From contig OX352774.1 in assembly GCA_947095535.1 (NCBI GenBank), forward strand, positions 207,998,965 through 208,062,964: 64,000 nt of DNA, given 5' to 3'. The first letter of the stretch is position 1. Every line of letters begins with the position of its first letter. This stretch comes from Poecilobothrus nobilitatus (taxonomy: Eukaryota; Arthropoda; Insecta; Diptera; Dolichopodidae). The position numbers were made by a program, and so were the translations under genes. A model generated the notes under the pieces. That model was given only the letters and a program-made list of their open reading frames with translations. It did not search any database and was not told the origin of the DNA. Positions 11,781 to 25,138 of this stretch are shown here, piece after piece.

Positions 11781-13245
11781 TTAATGCTACAAAAATCTGT
11801 TACTACGTTTGATACGATTTTTATTATTAAATTCAAGTAAATAAAACTTACTATAGGATAAATATAATAAAATTTTAACTTTTAAAGTTTTAAAAAGTTT
11901 TGAAAGGCAATTTAAAAGAATAGAAAAAAAAAATGCTTGAGTAAGTGACTTCTTCTATTCTCTTTGATTTTAAAACTAAAAAGATATGTACGTTGTCTTG
12001 TGAAAAAATATCATATGAAAAAGTTGCCTTATAATAAGAAATACATTTTGCGGTGGTAAAAAAGTCTTTTTAAATCGTGAATCATTAAAAACATTATAAT
12101 GATTAAATTATATCATTAGATTGGGAAGAGTAATACAATCCACAGAAAGGCAAATTTAAATCCGTAGATATATAATTTACTTTATCCCAAGGCCGACTGA
12201 TTTCTGTAGAACACTTTAAAAACAAATAAAGTTTAAGATAGCCTAACATAATAATAACATATGTGATATTAAATAACATCTATAGAAGATAATTTTCATA
12301 ATTCCTATCTGAATCGGATAAGTTATTAACAACTTTTTTCCCTTCAATACGCTTTTCGCTGAGCCTTAAGGTTGTTGCACATTTTATATCCTACACCATT
12401 TTTAACATTTTAGCGTCAATTTATTTTTGAACTTAAATAAATTGAATTTTTTCTTATGTCTCCAAAAGATCTACGCAGTGAAAGTATACAACGGATATAT
12501 TTCCGTTGTTTTTCAACAATTCCTTCATGTTCCACATCAATTACTCACAAAAGTTTAAAATTATGTGTTAATCTTTAATCTAGATCTTTATTTTAGCCAT
12601 TGTGAGATGTAAGAGATTTTAACCATTATGAGATGTAAATGAAAGGAAGAATACATTTTTTTTTTTTTTTTAAATCTAACAAATTGTCTTTGTAGTTTAA
12701 AAAAAAAACTGACAGCGAAATATTTATATTAACAATATTTAATTTAGAATCTGTACAACATTTTGTCTATCATTATAAAATGAGTATTGTACAACATGTA
12801 ATATCTTAAATTTAATTTAAAATTTTAATATTTATTGTATGAAGAAATCTTTTCAAAACTTTTTATTCTTTTATTCACTTAAAACAATTCAACTCTTATT
12901 TTCCTTTGTTTTCAAATGATTTTCATTGTTGTATTTCAGAATTAAAAATCTTGTAAAACACAAAAAAAAAATTTTATATATATATTTAAATCATTAAATA
13001 CAATATTATAAAATTTCATTTCAATTAAATTTGTTGGGCACGAGTCATCTTTATTTTATTTTGTTTTTAAAATCTTAAAGAACGCCTCTATCATAAATTT
13101 TACTTTGATTTCCTTTATTGTTGTTTTTTTTTTCTTTTTACTTAATTCGTTATTCTTTTTCTTTCTTTAATTCTTTTTTTTTCTTTTTTAAGTTTTTTTT
13201 TTAATACCTTTCTTTTTTTTTCAAAGAAAAAATGTAACAAAACTG
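11781..13245. other. AT-rich non-coding stretch
   Basis: Nothing gene-like. A perfect 8-bp stem ACAACGGA/TCCGTTGT with a 6-nt loop lies at 12488-12509. The rest is A and T runs. Confidence 0.6.
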
Positions 13246-13249
13246 AAAT

Positions 13250-13265
13250 CACCTGGCATCAGGTG
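13250..13265. promoter_or_regulatory. paired E-boxes in a palindrome
   Basis: CACCTGGCATCAGGTG is two inverted CACCTG/CAGGTG E-boxes separated by GCAT. CAGGTG is the class of E-box bound by Snail/Zeb-type zinc fingers and some bHLH dimers. The right half continues GAGGG, so it also reads as a plus-strand donor (CAG|GTGAGG). No function is shown. Confidence 0.3.
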
Positions 13266-13340
13266 AGGGTGAACAACAGACCAAACTAAAATATTGTAGA
13301 CAATTAAGAAATAAGTTAAAAAAAAAAAATACCTTAAAAT

Positions 13341-13410
13341 CAGCTGAAAAATTTACCTGAGAAATGGAAAAAGGTAAAATGTGAAAAAAAAAAAAAAAAT
13401 CAGTGGCAAA
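13341..13410 (-). other. candidate recursive-splice (ratchet) site
   Basis: On the minus strand a long pyrimidine-rich tract (a T run at 13384-13399, then CCTTTTTCCATTTCTCAG) ends in AG at 13358-13357 and is followed at once by GTAAAT (13356-13351). A 3' splice site abutting a 5' splice site with no exon between is the form of fly ratchet points in long introns. The donor half (GTAAAT) is weaker than at 26.0 and 56.25 kb. Further downstream on the same strand, ATGCCAG|GTGATT at 13254 could act as a second donor. Confidence 0.35.
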
Positions 13411-16400
13411 TACCAACTGCTGAATGGCATGCTACCATTAGACTACTTTTTTAAATGATCTTCAAAAGTGAATCAGGCCAAACTAAAAATTATGTTTAGT
13501 TTTTACCTTTTGATATTCTTTTGAAATTTTTTTAACAAAAAAAATTTTTTTAAATCATTCTTGCACAATAAATAAATCCTCTGTGTCCTGTTTATTTCAT
13601 ATAAAAACATTTGATTTTTATTTATTTTTTTTTTTTCGTAGTTTTTGTTGATAATTTTGACATTTGCATGCGATTTTAATCTTAAAATGGTAATTGTGTG
13701 TACCAGTGTCGATAAGTGGTGCAAAATTTGCACATGCTATTTTTTTTTTTTTCACTTCTTCTTCACTTTTGACTTGAGTTCAAAATTTTTTTTTATTGTC
13801 GTTTTCTGATTTTACGTTTTTTTTCTTTTTATTGTTTTTGATAAAAGGTGTTTTTAAGTGGACCATAAGTGGACTTCAAATCAACAGGAATACAAAAATT
13901 AAAAACAACATAAAAATGTCCGACAAAGGCGATAAATAAATTTTGAAAAACTTTCAAAAGAAAAATCAAAGAATTAGAAAAAAAAAGGATAAATTGAGTT
14001 ATAAAATGAATGAAGAGTTGATTTTAATTACAAGAAAATGATCTGAAATAGCAATTAAGTGGGCTTCATTAATCATTTTTTATACAAATCAATTTACCAG
14101 ATCAGCGTGAAGTTTTTAATTCATGTCATTTCATTTCAACAATTTATGCTTTAAAATATTTTTTTTTTTTGTTTTGATTGATTACCACTTACTTTTAACA
14201 AAGTTACATCTTGATGTTAACATTGTTATTATGTCATTTTTCTAGCCAGAAAACAGATCTCTTATAAAACAGATTTTTTTGCTTTTTTTCGTAGTTCTAA
14301 ATTATAGTGTAAACTTACCAAACCATGATGTTTTACTTAGAATTTAATAGCAAATATCTTGAAATAATCAGAAAAGCTAGTGAAAACTTAAGCCCAACCG
14401 TATAGAACAAGGTTTAAAATTGAAGTCTTAAGATTTAGTTACAAAACACAAATAAATTTAGCGCAAAACTGTAACCAAGAATAAAATTAATTGAAAAACA
14501 AAAAAAAATATGTATGTCCTAGATTTAATTTAATTGGTTGAAAAGAGTCTGCAATAATTGATTAAATTTGGTATAAACTTGTATAAATACAAACAACAAC
14601 ATGAACATCAGAAAAAGTAATACGTTCACAAACAAATTTCAAAAACAGTGAACAACGGCGGACTTGATAATATAAAAGATGTTAGCCCTAAAAAATTTTG
14701 GTGATGCTAAAAAAAATGGAATAGCAAAAGAAGAGTTTACATGACGTAGAGAAAGTATATATTTTATATAGCGACTACAAAAATTTTCATTCACACTCAT
14801 ATCTTACAACTTTAACCTAATCCCAATTTCTGGCGTGATAGTCCTTCACTATAAAACTGCAATTTTTATACTGTTTCTCATTGAAAGAATATAACACTTG
14901 ATCCTTTCATTATCAATTATTGCACACTCTTGTCAACCAATTAAATTATTTCTAGGACATATATATATATTTTTTGTTTTTTAGTTACTCGAACATAGAC
15001 ATAATGTCTGTAACAAAATAAATTTATATATAAAAAATAATTATTATATTATCTTATATTAAAAAACCATACCCATGTTTTTTTTTTTTTGTTTTGCTTT
15101 TAATTTAATTATATATTTTCAAAATTTTCATTCAGTTTGTTGTCCTATAAAGGGAACATTTAAAAATAAATATTATAAAATTTAAACATAAAACATAAAT
15201 TTTCAAAGTACTTAAAAAAGGCAAAATATAACCCAAATTTTTTTTTTTGTACTTTGTTTTTTATGTTTTTTTTTTTGTTTTTTTCTTCTGAAAATAAATT
15301 ATCCATATATAGACCAATTCAATTCAATTTTATAAAAATTTATTACAATTTCTTCTCTTCTAAAAATATATTAAAAAAATCTTTAATATTTCCCTTCTAT
15401 CTTAAAAAAAAAAATTATTTTAGTCTTTGCAGTCCTTTGCTTTATTACATCTTTGTCTAGTAATTCTAATGGTATAGGACCTCTCATATATAATCAAATT
15501 TAAATATTATTAGCGAAACTAACCAATATATCGATTATAATTGAACATAATAGAATTACATACATGTATATATATAAAAAAAAAAATTTCTAAGGATAAC
15601 ACAATAATCACAAAAAAAAATTGATTTAATATCAAAGAAAGAAAAGAAAAACAATAGAAAACAAAAATTAACGAACCGCGACCAAAAAAATTAATAAAGA
15701 AAAAGTTTAAAGATAAAAAATAAAAAAAAAAGAACAATACTATACTTATATTTCTGTCATAAATTTAATATCCTTAAATTATTCCTTTATGATTTTTATT
15801 ATTATTTTTTTTTTTTTATTTGCAAAATTTGGTACGGATTATTAGATGAAATTTATTTTCAATTTTTACAAAAATTATCCTTGAAGAAAAGAAAAGAAAA
15901 AGAAAATTGTTAAATGAAAGTTTAGTTCTTATTTCTTTCATATTTTTTATTAACTATCGCAAAATTTCATTATAAAATAAAAGACAAGGAAATTGAAACA
16001 CATAAATTTCAATTTAAATGTAAAATTTAAACAAAAGATATCATGTCCTATTTAGTTCTGTAACATTTTATTGTATTTGTATTATATAATATACATTAAA
16101 TGTATATGTGATGTAGTTCTACTTTCAGACATATATTTAATAAAAACAATATAATTGTTATAATTTTTTTTTGTTTTTGAGTTTTTTTTTCCCCCTCAGT
16201 TTGATTTGAGATGCATATATGAATGTTTTGTGTGCTTTGTATGTGTGTGCGTGTGTTATTTCAGATTCTTTCAAAAATAAATTTTATTTAACTTTTTTTT
16301 TTTTTTTTTTTAATATTCTTAGGTGAAATTTTAATTTTTTTTTTAAATTTCTATCTTGTAGGTTATATTTGAAGATATTTTTGGCTTTTATGTTCCATAT

Positions 16401-16604
16401 GGTTTTGTGCGAATATAACTTTTATTAGAAATATACAGTGCATTCCTAATATTTTCTGATCGACTTATTTAACTATGATTTGAAGCTATACTTAAAATTT
16501 CTTTAAATGAAATAGAATGATATATGAATTTTACTTTTCCAAGTTAAATTATTAAATTAAGTTGGAAATTATTTAATTTTTTAATGATTATTGTCTTATC
16601 AGTC
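13411..16604. other. AT-rich non-coding stretch
   Basis: No gene is seen. T-rich or K-rich open frames at 13503-13733, 15254-15460 and 15519-15737 are low complexity and look like chance. TATCCTTT-type words occur at 13984, and AGGACAT/ATGTCCT at 14512, 14957 and 16041. Confidence 0.65.
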
Positions 16605-17290
16605 ATATAGGTCATACAAAATGCTTTTTAGATCTATGAATTTTGCGGCTTATGTTGCAAATTCAGAAGTCGCACAGGAAATCCGTCTAGGTACTTTATT
16701 TTTCATTGTGTCGACTTATAATATTCTTTTATATCAATCTCATCTAAATCTTCTTAGTTTTACTGGTGATACCAAAATCTGCAAAATGATATAATGGTTA
16801 TTGTGAGTTGTTTCAACATGCTCTCACCCAATTTATGGTTCATGGTGCAGGAAAACGATTACGAACTAAATGTTAGTAAATACATAATTATGAGATATTC
16901 AAAGTTACGACCTATCTCAATAATCAATTATGATTGGGAACTCATCCTTGAAAATAGATTAAATAGGTTATATTTCAAGAGTCGCTACAACTCATCACGA
17001 AACAACTTTTCATTACTTATGATTGTAAGGACCATACTTAAATCTTCAAATGAAGTATGGTCTTCGTATCCCTATCATATGATACAGACATTTCACGTAT
17101 TGAATCCGTCAAAAAAAATTCTTCGTTTGGCGTTATGCAACCTTGCGGATCCCATATGTTTCCCTCCTTTTAGAAACCAACCTTTCTTTAATAAATTTTA
17201 AATAAACAAAAAAAAAAACTCGTTCCAGTTAAACGGTGGCTGATGTCATATTGTTGCTCGCGATCATATCAATTCCCCTGCTATGATGCA
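16605..17290 (+). pseudogene. LINE reverse-transcriptase remnant
   Basis: Two overlapping open frames (16591-16794 and 16794-17201) are pieces of one decayed non-LTR reverse transcriptase. In order: YVANSEVAQEIRLGTLFFI matches the SGVPQGS.LGPLLF block; LLSFTGDTKICKMI matches the catalytic FADDTKI block, with the first two D/A positions lost; YELNVSKYIIMRYSKL matches the LN..KC..M.FS block; EVWSSYPYHMIQTF, then KKILRLALCNLADPICFPPF, match the VWSP.Y..HI..IE..QK.FLR.AL block. Beyond 17201 a further frame (TVADVILLLAII) fits the usual end, near FV.DVL.G.ID. The catalytic motif is broken and several frameshifts are present, so the copy is dead. The family differs from the other LINEs here; the clade cannot be set. 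Confidence 0.7.
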
Positions 17291-20200
17291 TTTAAGATTT
17301 CATAATATTACATTAGATAGTATATAATTTTTAACATCCCAAACATTAATATATATAGTTACTAACAGTATAGTAATAATTATAATAAGTATTAAGTTTT
17401 TCTGACATTTAACATAATTTACTAACATAGTAATCCTTGTAAATGATGACTTTTCAGTTAATTGTATCACTAAATGAACAACATGGCTGATGTTTGGATT
17501 AAGCAAATGTCTGATACAAAAAAAAAAATATAATGGTACAGCAGAAGCTACTGTTCAAAACCAGAAATATTCAACTATAATATTTGTGAAAATATTAAAA
17601 ATTTTTAGGTAGACTAAGTCTATAAGAATATTAGAACAGCAAATCCTCGCTAAAAGACTTTACAATCTAAAATCTAAAACTAATAAAAAGGAAATATTAA
17701 AAAAATGACGGAAATTGTGTGAAATGTATTTGTATTAAAAACATATCTTTTTTTATACAACAAATTTAGGGTTACAATTCTTCAAAATTATAATTTTCAA
17801 TCACCTTTGAGAATTCGTTCTTGATCTCTAACATTTTTGACTTTAGTTTTTTTTTTTTGTCATAATTCACTTTAAACAATCATATCACTCTAATTCTATC
17901 ATAAGAAATTTCTTCAGTGATCATAAGAAATTTCTTCACTAAAAATCATCATTTTAAATTGACAAAATATGAAAAAAAAAAAAAAAATGTTTAATTTCAT
18001 ATCCTTCCTTCACATCCTTTCTAAAAACTTAAAAATTATTACATTAAAAATTATTATTAGCCATATCTGAAAAATTTTATAGGATAAAATAAAACAATAA
18101 CAACAACAACAAATATAAATAAATTTTCCCAACAAAAGAAATAAAGAAATTACAATAAAATTTTATGTTCATCGAAAAAAAAAAAAACTTTAAAATTACC
18201 TATATTTTCATTATCCTTTAGTAGAAAACAAAAACAAAAAATAAAAATTCTGTCAAATAATTTAAGGATTTTACAAAAATAATTACACAATAAAAAATAA
18301 AAATAATCATAAGAAATTGATTTTTTGACAGTTAATCAATTCAATGAAAAGAATGAAAATTTAAAGGTAAATATAAGAAGTACTAAATTTTATTAGGCAC
18401 AGAACATAAATATTTCAAATGACAGAAAAAAGGATGCAAAAGAAGAAGGATGCAAACATTTTTTCCTTCTATAAATTGCAAAATATTAAGACTTAACGAT
18501 GTGTTAATATAAAGATATTAAATATGATTAAGGATATAGGAAGGAGTTACCAAAAGAACAATTTTTTTTTTTTTTTTTGTTGAAAAATTAAAATTGACCG
18601 ACTAAAATCAATTTTTTTAAATTATTTACGTAGCCTTTAAATCTTAAATTATCTTTAAGTCAATTTAATCTTTGTAATAAATATATATACATACTAATGC
18701 ATACATATATGACGAATCAATTTAATTTAAAGTTTTAATATAAATATATAATAAAGATGTAACTGAACATAAACTTTTAATAGATTGCATCTTATTCTGA
18801 TTTACAAGCATCCAATATCAATATTTCATCTAAAAATTTTGTACATAAAAAAAAATTTAATTCTTTCAATAACAAGGACATTCATTATACATTAAATAAA
18901 TTGATAAATAAAAACCAGTGACAAAAAAAAAAAAAAAAAAAAAACTGGATCCTTTTATCCGCCATAATAATTTTAAAATGGTATGCAAAAAGTAAAATAA
19001 AAATAAAATACAAACAATGACAATTCTACTGTTGCCAACTAGAAGAAAATACAAACAAAAAAATTACAACAATTTTTTTTAAATTTTGCATTCAATCAAA
19101 AACCTGCATTTTAATGAGAAAAAAACAAGAATAAATGGAAATAATTTTGCGTAAAATAAAACGTTAAGAATAGCCAACTAATTGGAATAAAAAAAAAAAA
19201 AAAAACAGAAATATTCTTTTAAAATGTTATTACTGCCAATAATATCTCTGCAACTGCTTCTAAAATCGCCACTACTACTCAAGAAACAAAAAAAGGAAGG
19301 GAAAAAGGAAAGGACATAGCAAAAAAAAAAAAAAATAATAAATAAGATCAAATTAATTTTAAACTTTATACCAAAGGATGGATAAAGTAAAAATCTGGTG
19401 GTATTACTTATATACACTTTAGAGACAATATGGCTACCCGTCTATATGACATTAATACAGTCCAAAAAGTGCCAGACCTTTTCTGCAGTTCATGATTTTA
19501 AAAAATAAAAATTAATATAATAAAAAATATGGTATAGTGATTTTAAATGAAAAGTAACTTAAATGGCATTTAGGGTTAATAGAATTGCATTCAAACTTTA
19601 TGAGAAATAATTTATATCCTTTTCTTGTTAAAGGATAATATGAGAATTGAAAATAAGTTTATTTGCAATAAATAAAAATGATATAAAATGTAAAAATTAA
19701 AATGAAATTATGTGAATAATTAATTTATACATTAAAATTCAGTTAATGGAGTTAATTCCATATACAATTATGAATTCGACAGAGTATAAGGATAGATTTA
19801 CAACTCTAAAAAGTTACAATTAAATTAAAAATTCAAATAATGCCATTCACTAACAACTCATATATATATAAATATACCTTTCAAAAGTTATAATAAAATT
19901 GAATTAGCTATACTATATGTCGTATAATCAAAATCTTTGAAACAACTCTTAAAGTCTAAATAACTATTAAGATCTAAATTAAGTATGGGTCAAGTTTCTA
20001 AAAAATATGATATGGTAAAAATGTATGTTTATTATTGAAATATTTTCCAATCAGATCAGAATTTAAAAATGTTAATGCTCATTCTATCGTATAACTAAAA
20101 TCGCGCCAAACTTCCAGGAAATAAACAAATTATTGGGAGTAATAAGGTGCCATTATTGTAGAAAATTATACGTCACTCACTAAAAGACAGAATTAGAAGA

Positions 20201-21471
20201 AGAAAATGAATTAAACAATCAGGATATTATATATAAAATAACTCTTTCAAGGATGGTACAAAAATTAGACGGCAACTTAGTTTAAAACATAGGATGGTGC
20301 TTCTTGGTATGAAACAGAAAAAGTCTTACTTATCTGCATATAGATTATACAATAAAGAATTTTATGACATATGTAAATAGAACTTTTAATTTATTTAACA
20401 TAAAAAACCATTTAACATTCTTAAAACTTTACTAGAATTCATTTCACGTTTTTAGTTTTAGCCCCCACTACAAAAATAACCAATTTATTTAAATAAAAAT
20501 AATAATAATAATAATAAAATTTTATGCTTAAATGTTAAACAATTTAAAGGCAAGCTGTGAAACAACATTATCTTTTTTAAAATACAACAAAATAAATTCA
20601 TCCAAAAAAAAAAAACAAAAACTTTTTTTAATATTAAAAATTAAAATTGTTTCTTATTATACAAAAATAAAAAAAAAAATCCCGTATACATACTCTTAAT
20701 AAAAAAGAAAACTAAAACCTAAATACATTAAAAGGTGAATAAAATACCCTTAACAATAAAAATCGAATCAATCCGTGAAACCAAAGAAATTTGAATCCTG
20801 TTTGTTGTTTGACCACCACTAAACAAAAATAAAAAAAAATAAAAAATTAACAAAAATTTATGCCCAAAAACATAATTGCCTAACAAGGCACTCAAAAAAT
20901 TTCTAAATTTCATTGCTTTTTCTTTTTTACATTTGTCTTGTTTAATTCCTTAAATTAAAGAGGAGAACCCCAATTTAAAATAACCTTTCATTATTTCTTT
21001 AAGAATATCAATAATGCTGCTTGTCTTTATTTTTTTTTGTTATGCTGCTCGCGAATTTCACATTAAACATATAATAAAAATCTTTTTATTTTTTAATTTA
21101 AAAAAAAAAAAACTAACGAAAAAAACAAAAACAGAAAATCAAGTCTTGATTGTCTTTTCTTCTTTTCCCTATTTTCTTTTTATAACTATTGTCCTTTTTT
21201 TTTATTTCTTTGACCATCCATTTAAGGCGACGTTTTTATATGCCATTTGGTCAATAAAATTTGCATAAATTTTTCTTTAATAAAAACAATATTCAAGATT
21301 CTATTTTTTTTTTTGTTTTTGGTTCTAAATACCCGAAAAAAAGGACTTCTAGTGATCCTTATTTAAAGGATCATTCTTTAAATATAAAATAACAATTCAT
21401 GTTTTTAATGATTGTTAATATTCGATGATATGTTAAATTTTGTAAAAAAAGAGAAAACAAAAAAAAAACTG
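17291..21471. other. AT-rich non-coding stretch
   Basis: No gene is seen. Open frames at 17300-17506, 18866-19054, 19178-19417, 20728-20913 and 21014-21268 are hydrophobic low-complexity frames in T- or A-rich DNA. The stretch includes a 22-bp tandem repeat (17898-17940), a 22-base A run near 18924, (AAT)7 near 20500, and TATCCTTT-type words at 18212, 19615 and 19630. Confidence 0.65.
17898..17940. repeat. 22-bp tandem repeat with palindromic core
   Basis: Two adjacent copies start ATCATAAGAAATTTCTTCA. Each contains the perfect palindrome AAGAAATTTCTT, which also fits two inverted heat-shock-element pentamers (nGAAnnTTCn). Full heat-shock elements need at least three units in phase, so the match is only suggestive. 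Confidence 0.6.
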
Positions 21472-22516
21472 TGACTCTGCTTTAGGGCATAAATTCATTT
21501 TGGTTCTTTGAAAAGCTGCAAGTAATTTAAAGTTAGTTTCTTATCTGTATTATATCCCAGCATCCATCTTTTTGAAATTTTTGTTTTTTTGGCTATGTAA
21601 CAATTTAAAAAGAGCAAATATCTTTAAAAAAAAAAAAACAAACGAAAAAAGAAAAACAATTGAAAGGATAATCAAGTTTGACTGTCTATTTAAAATTTGT
21701 ACCATTATAAAAACATTAAAAAAAAAAAAATTAAATATTGTTTAAAATTTATCGCACATATGAAATTAACATACAAAATAAAAATTTGCAATTTTATATG
21801 GAATATATAACAAATATAAAAATATTAATAACAATAACAATAAGGATAAAATAAAAAAAAAATTTAAAGGACATTTGAAGTATGGATAAATTAACGATTT
21901 GTTTTGTATAAAAAAAAAATTAATAAAGAAGGGATCGTTAGACGCGCCTTTTTACTTTTATTAGCTTTGTGTAGTTTCTTTTTTTTAGTCAAATTTTAAC
22001 TCCTTTACGAATAAGCATGTAAGTATTAATACATGTACATATACAATTAATTTTTAACAAGAATTTTAATATTGCACTAGTTATTTTACAATTTAAAATT
22101 ATACATATGTAATTTCTGCTGTAGCTTTTTCACATAAAGTTTTTCTCCTTTTTTTCTTCAAATATTTTCCGGCATCTGTTTTTGTTTGTGGGTTAGTTTA
22201 GTTATAAGCTGTTAAGTAATATTATTTTAATGCATTTGGTATCAATTTATTTTGTCATTTGGTTAGTACTTCATTAAATCATTAGATATATTTCAATATT
22301 TTATGTTGTTTGTTTGTTATGTTGTTTTATGTTTTTATAATGCACAAGTCAAATTTTAAGTAGGGATTTTTTTTACTGAATGGAGAAAGAAATAAAAGAG
22401 GAACTTCTGGCAAAAGGAAGGAATTGACTCTGGTTTAGGGTATAAATTCATTTTGGTTCTTTGAAAACCTGCAAATAATTTAAAGTTAGTTTCTTATCTG
22501 TATTATATCTCAAGCA
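21472..22516 (+). repeat. pair of 91-bp direct repeats 953 bp apart
   Basis: 21472-21562 and 22425-22516 share about 91 bases with roughly six differences, beginning TGACTCTG.TTTAGGG and ending TTATCTGTATTATATC. The 860 bases between them are ordinary AT-rich DNA with no recognisable frame. Direct repeats flanking a short internal region could be a miniature terminal-repeat retrotransposon or solo repeats of an unknown family, or a local duplication. No TG...CA termini, primer-binding site or target-site duplication was identified. Confidence 0.7.
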
Positions 22517-24654
22517 AATTGGATCCGAACTTGAAAAACTTCTTTGAATAAGTGCAAATTGTAAAATAGAGTATTGCCAACAGAGGTGAACATATTTGAT
22601 GGAAGGATGGCCCACATTTTAGTAGTTCTCACAACAAATAAGTTTTTATAATCGTAGTTTTAAACCAACTAGGAATCAACATAGAGTAGATATGGATATT
22701 TTTTGCCTCTCTTATGTGTTATGTTGAAATTACGAAATACTACGAGATATCTTAAAAAAAAGAGAGATAAAACTATAAAACTTCATGGAGGAATGAGAGT
22801 TATTAAATTCTTATTTTAATAAAAATCTAAAGTAATTCGTTGTCTGTCTTGCTTCATTTTAGTTTTTTAGCTTGACACATTGGAGAAGCTTAATTTTTCT
22901 CAAAATTGAAAATTTTCCTAAATTTTCGAAAGACTTGTATTCCTTTAATCATGATGTTTTTAATATTATTAATAACGTTTCCATACCTACCCTAAGGTTA
23001 CTTGAAGTAATAACTCTTCTACTTTGTATATTTCCATACTATGATGAAAAATCCTGATTAAAAATTTTATATCAAAATATTTTGAAAAAATTAAAGGATT
23101 TAATTTGGAATTTTTATTTTTTTATTTAAAAAAAACCTTAAAGCTTATTATCCTTTTGTATCCTTTTTTTATTTCTGTTTTTTTTTTTTTTTTTTGTTAT
23201 TAATTTTAATAATTTTGCATTTTTCAAAGAAATAATCTTTAAAAAAAACATGCATAGGTACATATTTAAATAAAAACCTAAAATTTCACTCTATCATAAA
23301 TGTAATATAATGCATACCGTTTACCGTTATTTTAATCGTATACTTTTTTTCTTTTTTCTTTTCTAACCTCTAATAATAAATCATTTTTAATCCTTAAATA
23401 TAAAAGTCATCCATGTTTGTGTATTAAATATATAATATAATCTATAAACATAATTAGAAAAAATAAAAATAAAAAATCAGCAGGACATCATAAACAAAAC
23501 TATACTAACCTCCGGAAAAAATAATGATTAAAAAGTGCAACTTAATTGTATGTTTTTTTTGTATATATTATAACTCTGCTCAGAAAAATTCATTAAAAAT
23601 CACATTTTCATATATATGTATGTATGTACATGTACTAAAATTTAAATTAAAATATAGATATGATCCTTTTATGATTACTTATGCCATGTTAAATTTTAAG
23701 GTGTAAACTTAAATAAATATTAAAATAATGATTTTGCTGTTTTATATCTTAAATCAAATCATCTTTTTAAATTTTGCTCCCTTATATCTAACACCTTTTA
23801 AATAAACAAAAAAAAACTCATATAAACAAGAGCACTCATGGTGGTATACTTAAGCCTCTTTTCGATTAAAACTAAAAAAGAAAAAATGAATTCTTCTTTT
23901 ATTAAAATTAAAATATCCTGATACATTCAATACCGACAATAACAAAAAAAAAAAAAAAAAACATTGCAACAACATGAAAAGATCAGAGGTGTCAAGCAAA
24001 AATATTTTTAAAATATTGAAAAACTATAACTGATATGTGTTTAAATAGTAAAGGAAATAAAATGTTCACAGCATGATATCGAAATTTCAGAAAATCAGAG
24101 AAAAAATAAAAATAGTAGCGTACGCTTATGCTTCAATTAAATAAATTGTTAAAAATATAGTAGAAAATGCATTAATAATAACAGTTAAAATGAATTTAAA
24201 AAAAAATGCAACATTTTGAATATGACCTTGCATTTTTCTGATATTACAACAGTTTTAAACCTCCAACAATATAATTTACAAATAAAAGAATAAAATTGAA
24301 AGTCCTTTTCAATAATTTGTCGATTTTAAAACTTTTATATTCATTATTATCTAATAATTCATCGACAATGGTGAATAGTCGTTAAGACGGCAGTTTTTCA
24401 AAACGTTTTGTTTTGCGAACAGCTATAATAGTCGAGTAATCAACGGCTTAGTGAATGATTAATAATTTTAGAAAATGAAGGTTAGCCAAATATGAATTAT
24501 AAACGACTGACAGAACACCCTATGTTCTTTGTATAGGAGTAGAAAGGAGAGAAAAATGGACCACAACTAAGTAAAGCCATTTCTTTAAAATTCTAAAACA
24601 TTAGCTTTAAAAAATATTACATATTTCAAATATTTCTTATAGCTTTAATTACTA
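22517..24654. other. AT-rich non-coding stretch
   Basis: No gene is recognised. 22520-22780 is slightly less AT-rich but has no frame or repeat I can identify. TATCCTTT occurs twice within 20 bases (23149, 23159), and AGGACAT at 23483. Confidence 0.6.
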
Positions 24655-25138
24655 AAACAGGAATTTTATAGACCCCGAACCTTTTTGTGGCATAAGTAAA
24701 CACAAAATAAGAAAAGCACTAAATATCGAACAGCAATCTATAGAGTGATATATTCGGTCTTGCAGACAATCTAAGTAGCTTCTATAAACAGAAAAGATAT
24801 AAAAAAAAATCATAGAATCCAGTAAAAAACAAAACTGAATGTTCTAACAGGATTCCTGTCGGGATACTGCCGGCTAAAGGGACACATAAATGAAAATTAG
24901 AATAGAGAATGACGATACATGCAGATTCTATCAAGAAGAAGAAAAAACTACAGGACATATAATCAAAACCTGCGTACCTTTACCCGGAGCAAGATTTGTG
25001 CATTTAAGAGCTTATTGCTTTATTGAAGATAGAACTGTCAGCATTAAATTTTCTATGCAAAATATTCAACACGTAGTAAGGAAGAGCAGCATAGATCTAC
25101 ATCAAAAGGTCGAAGCATCGCTTTTACCCTTTTAAATC
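24655..25138 (+). pseudogene. LINE RNase-H end and C-terminal knuckle remnant (I/Loa/R1-like)
   Basis: Successive frames give FIDPEPFCGISKHKIRKAL, then YIRSCRQSK, then VLTGFLSGYCRLKGHI, then CRFYQEEEKTTGHIIKTC and QNIQHVVRKSS. This is the order at the end of RNase-H-bearing I-superfamily LINEs: GPEPFCG.S, W...G.RQSK, LTGHC.L..H, CR.C.EE.ET..H.L..C, terminal helix. The tryptophan before YIRS has become a stop and the second knuckle cysteine is Y. The last open frame (24890-25135) ends in TAA. The same family is represented at 8.2 kb. Confidence 0.7.
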
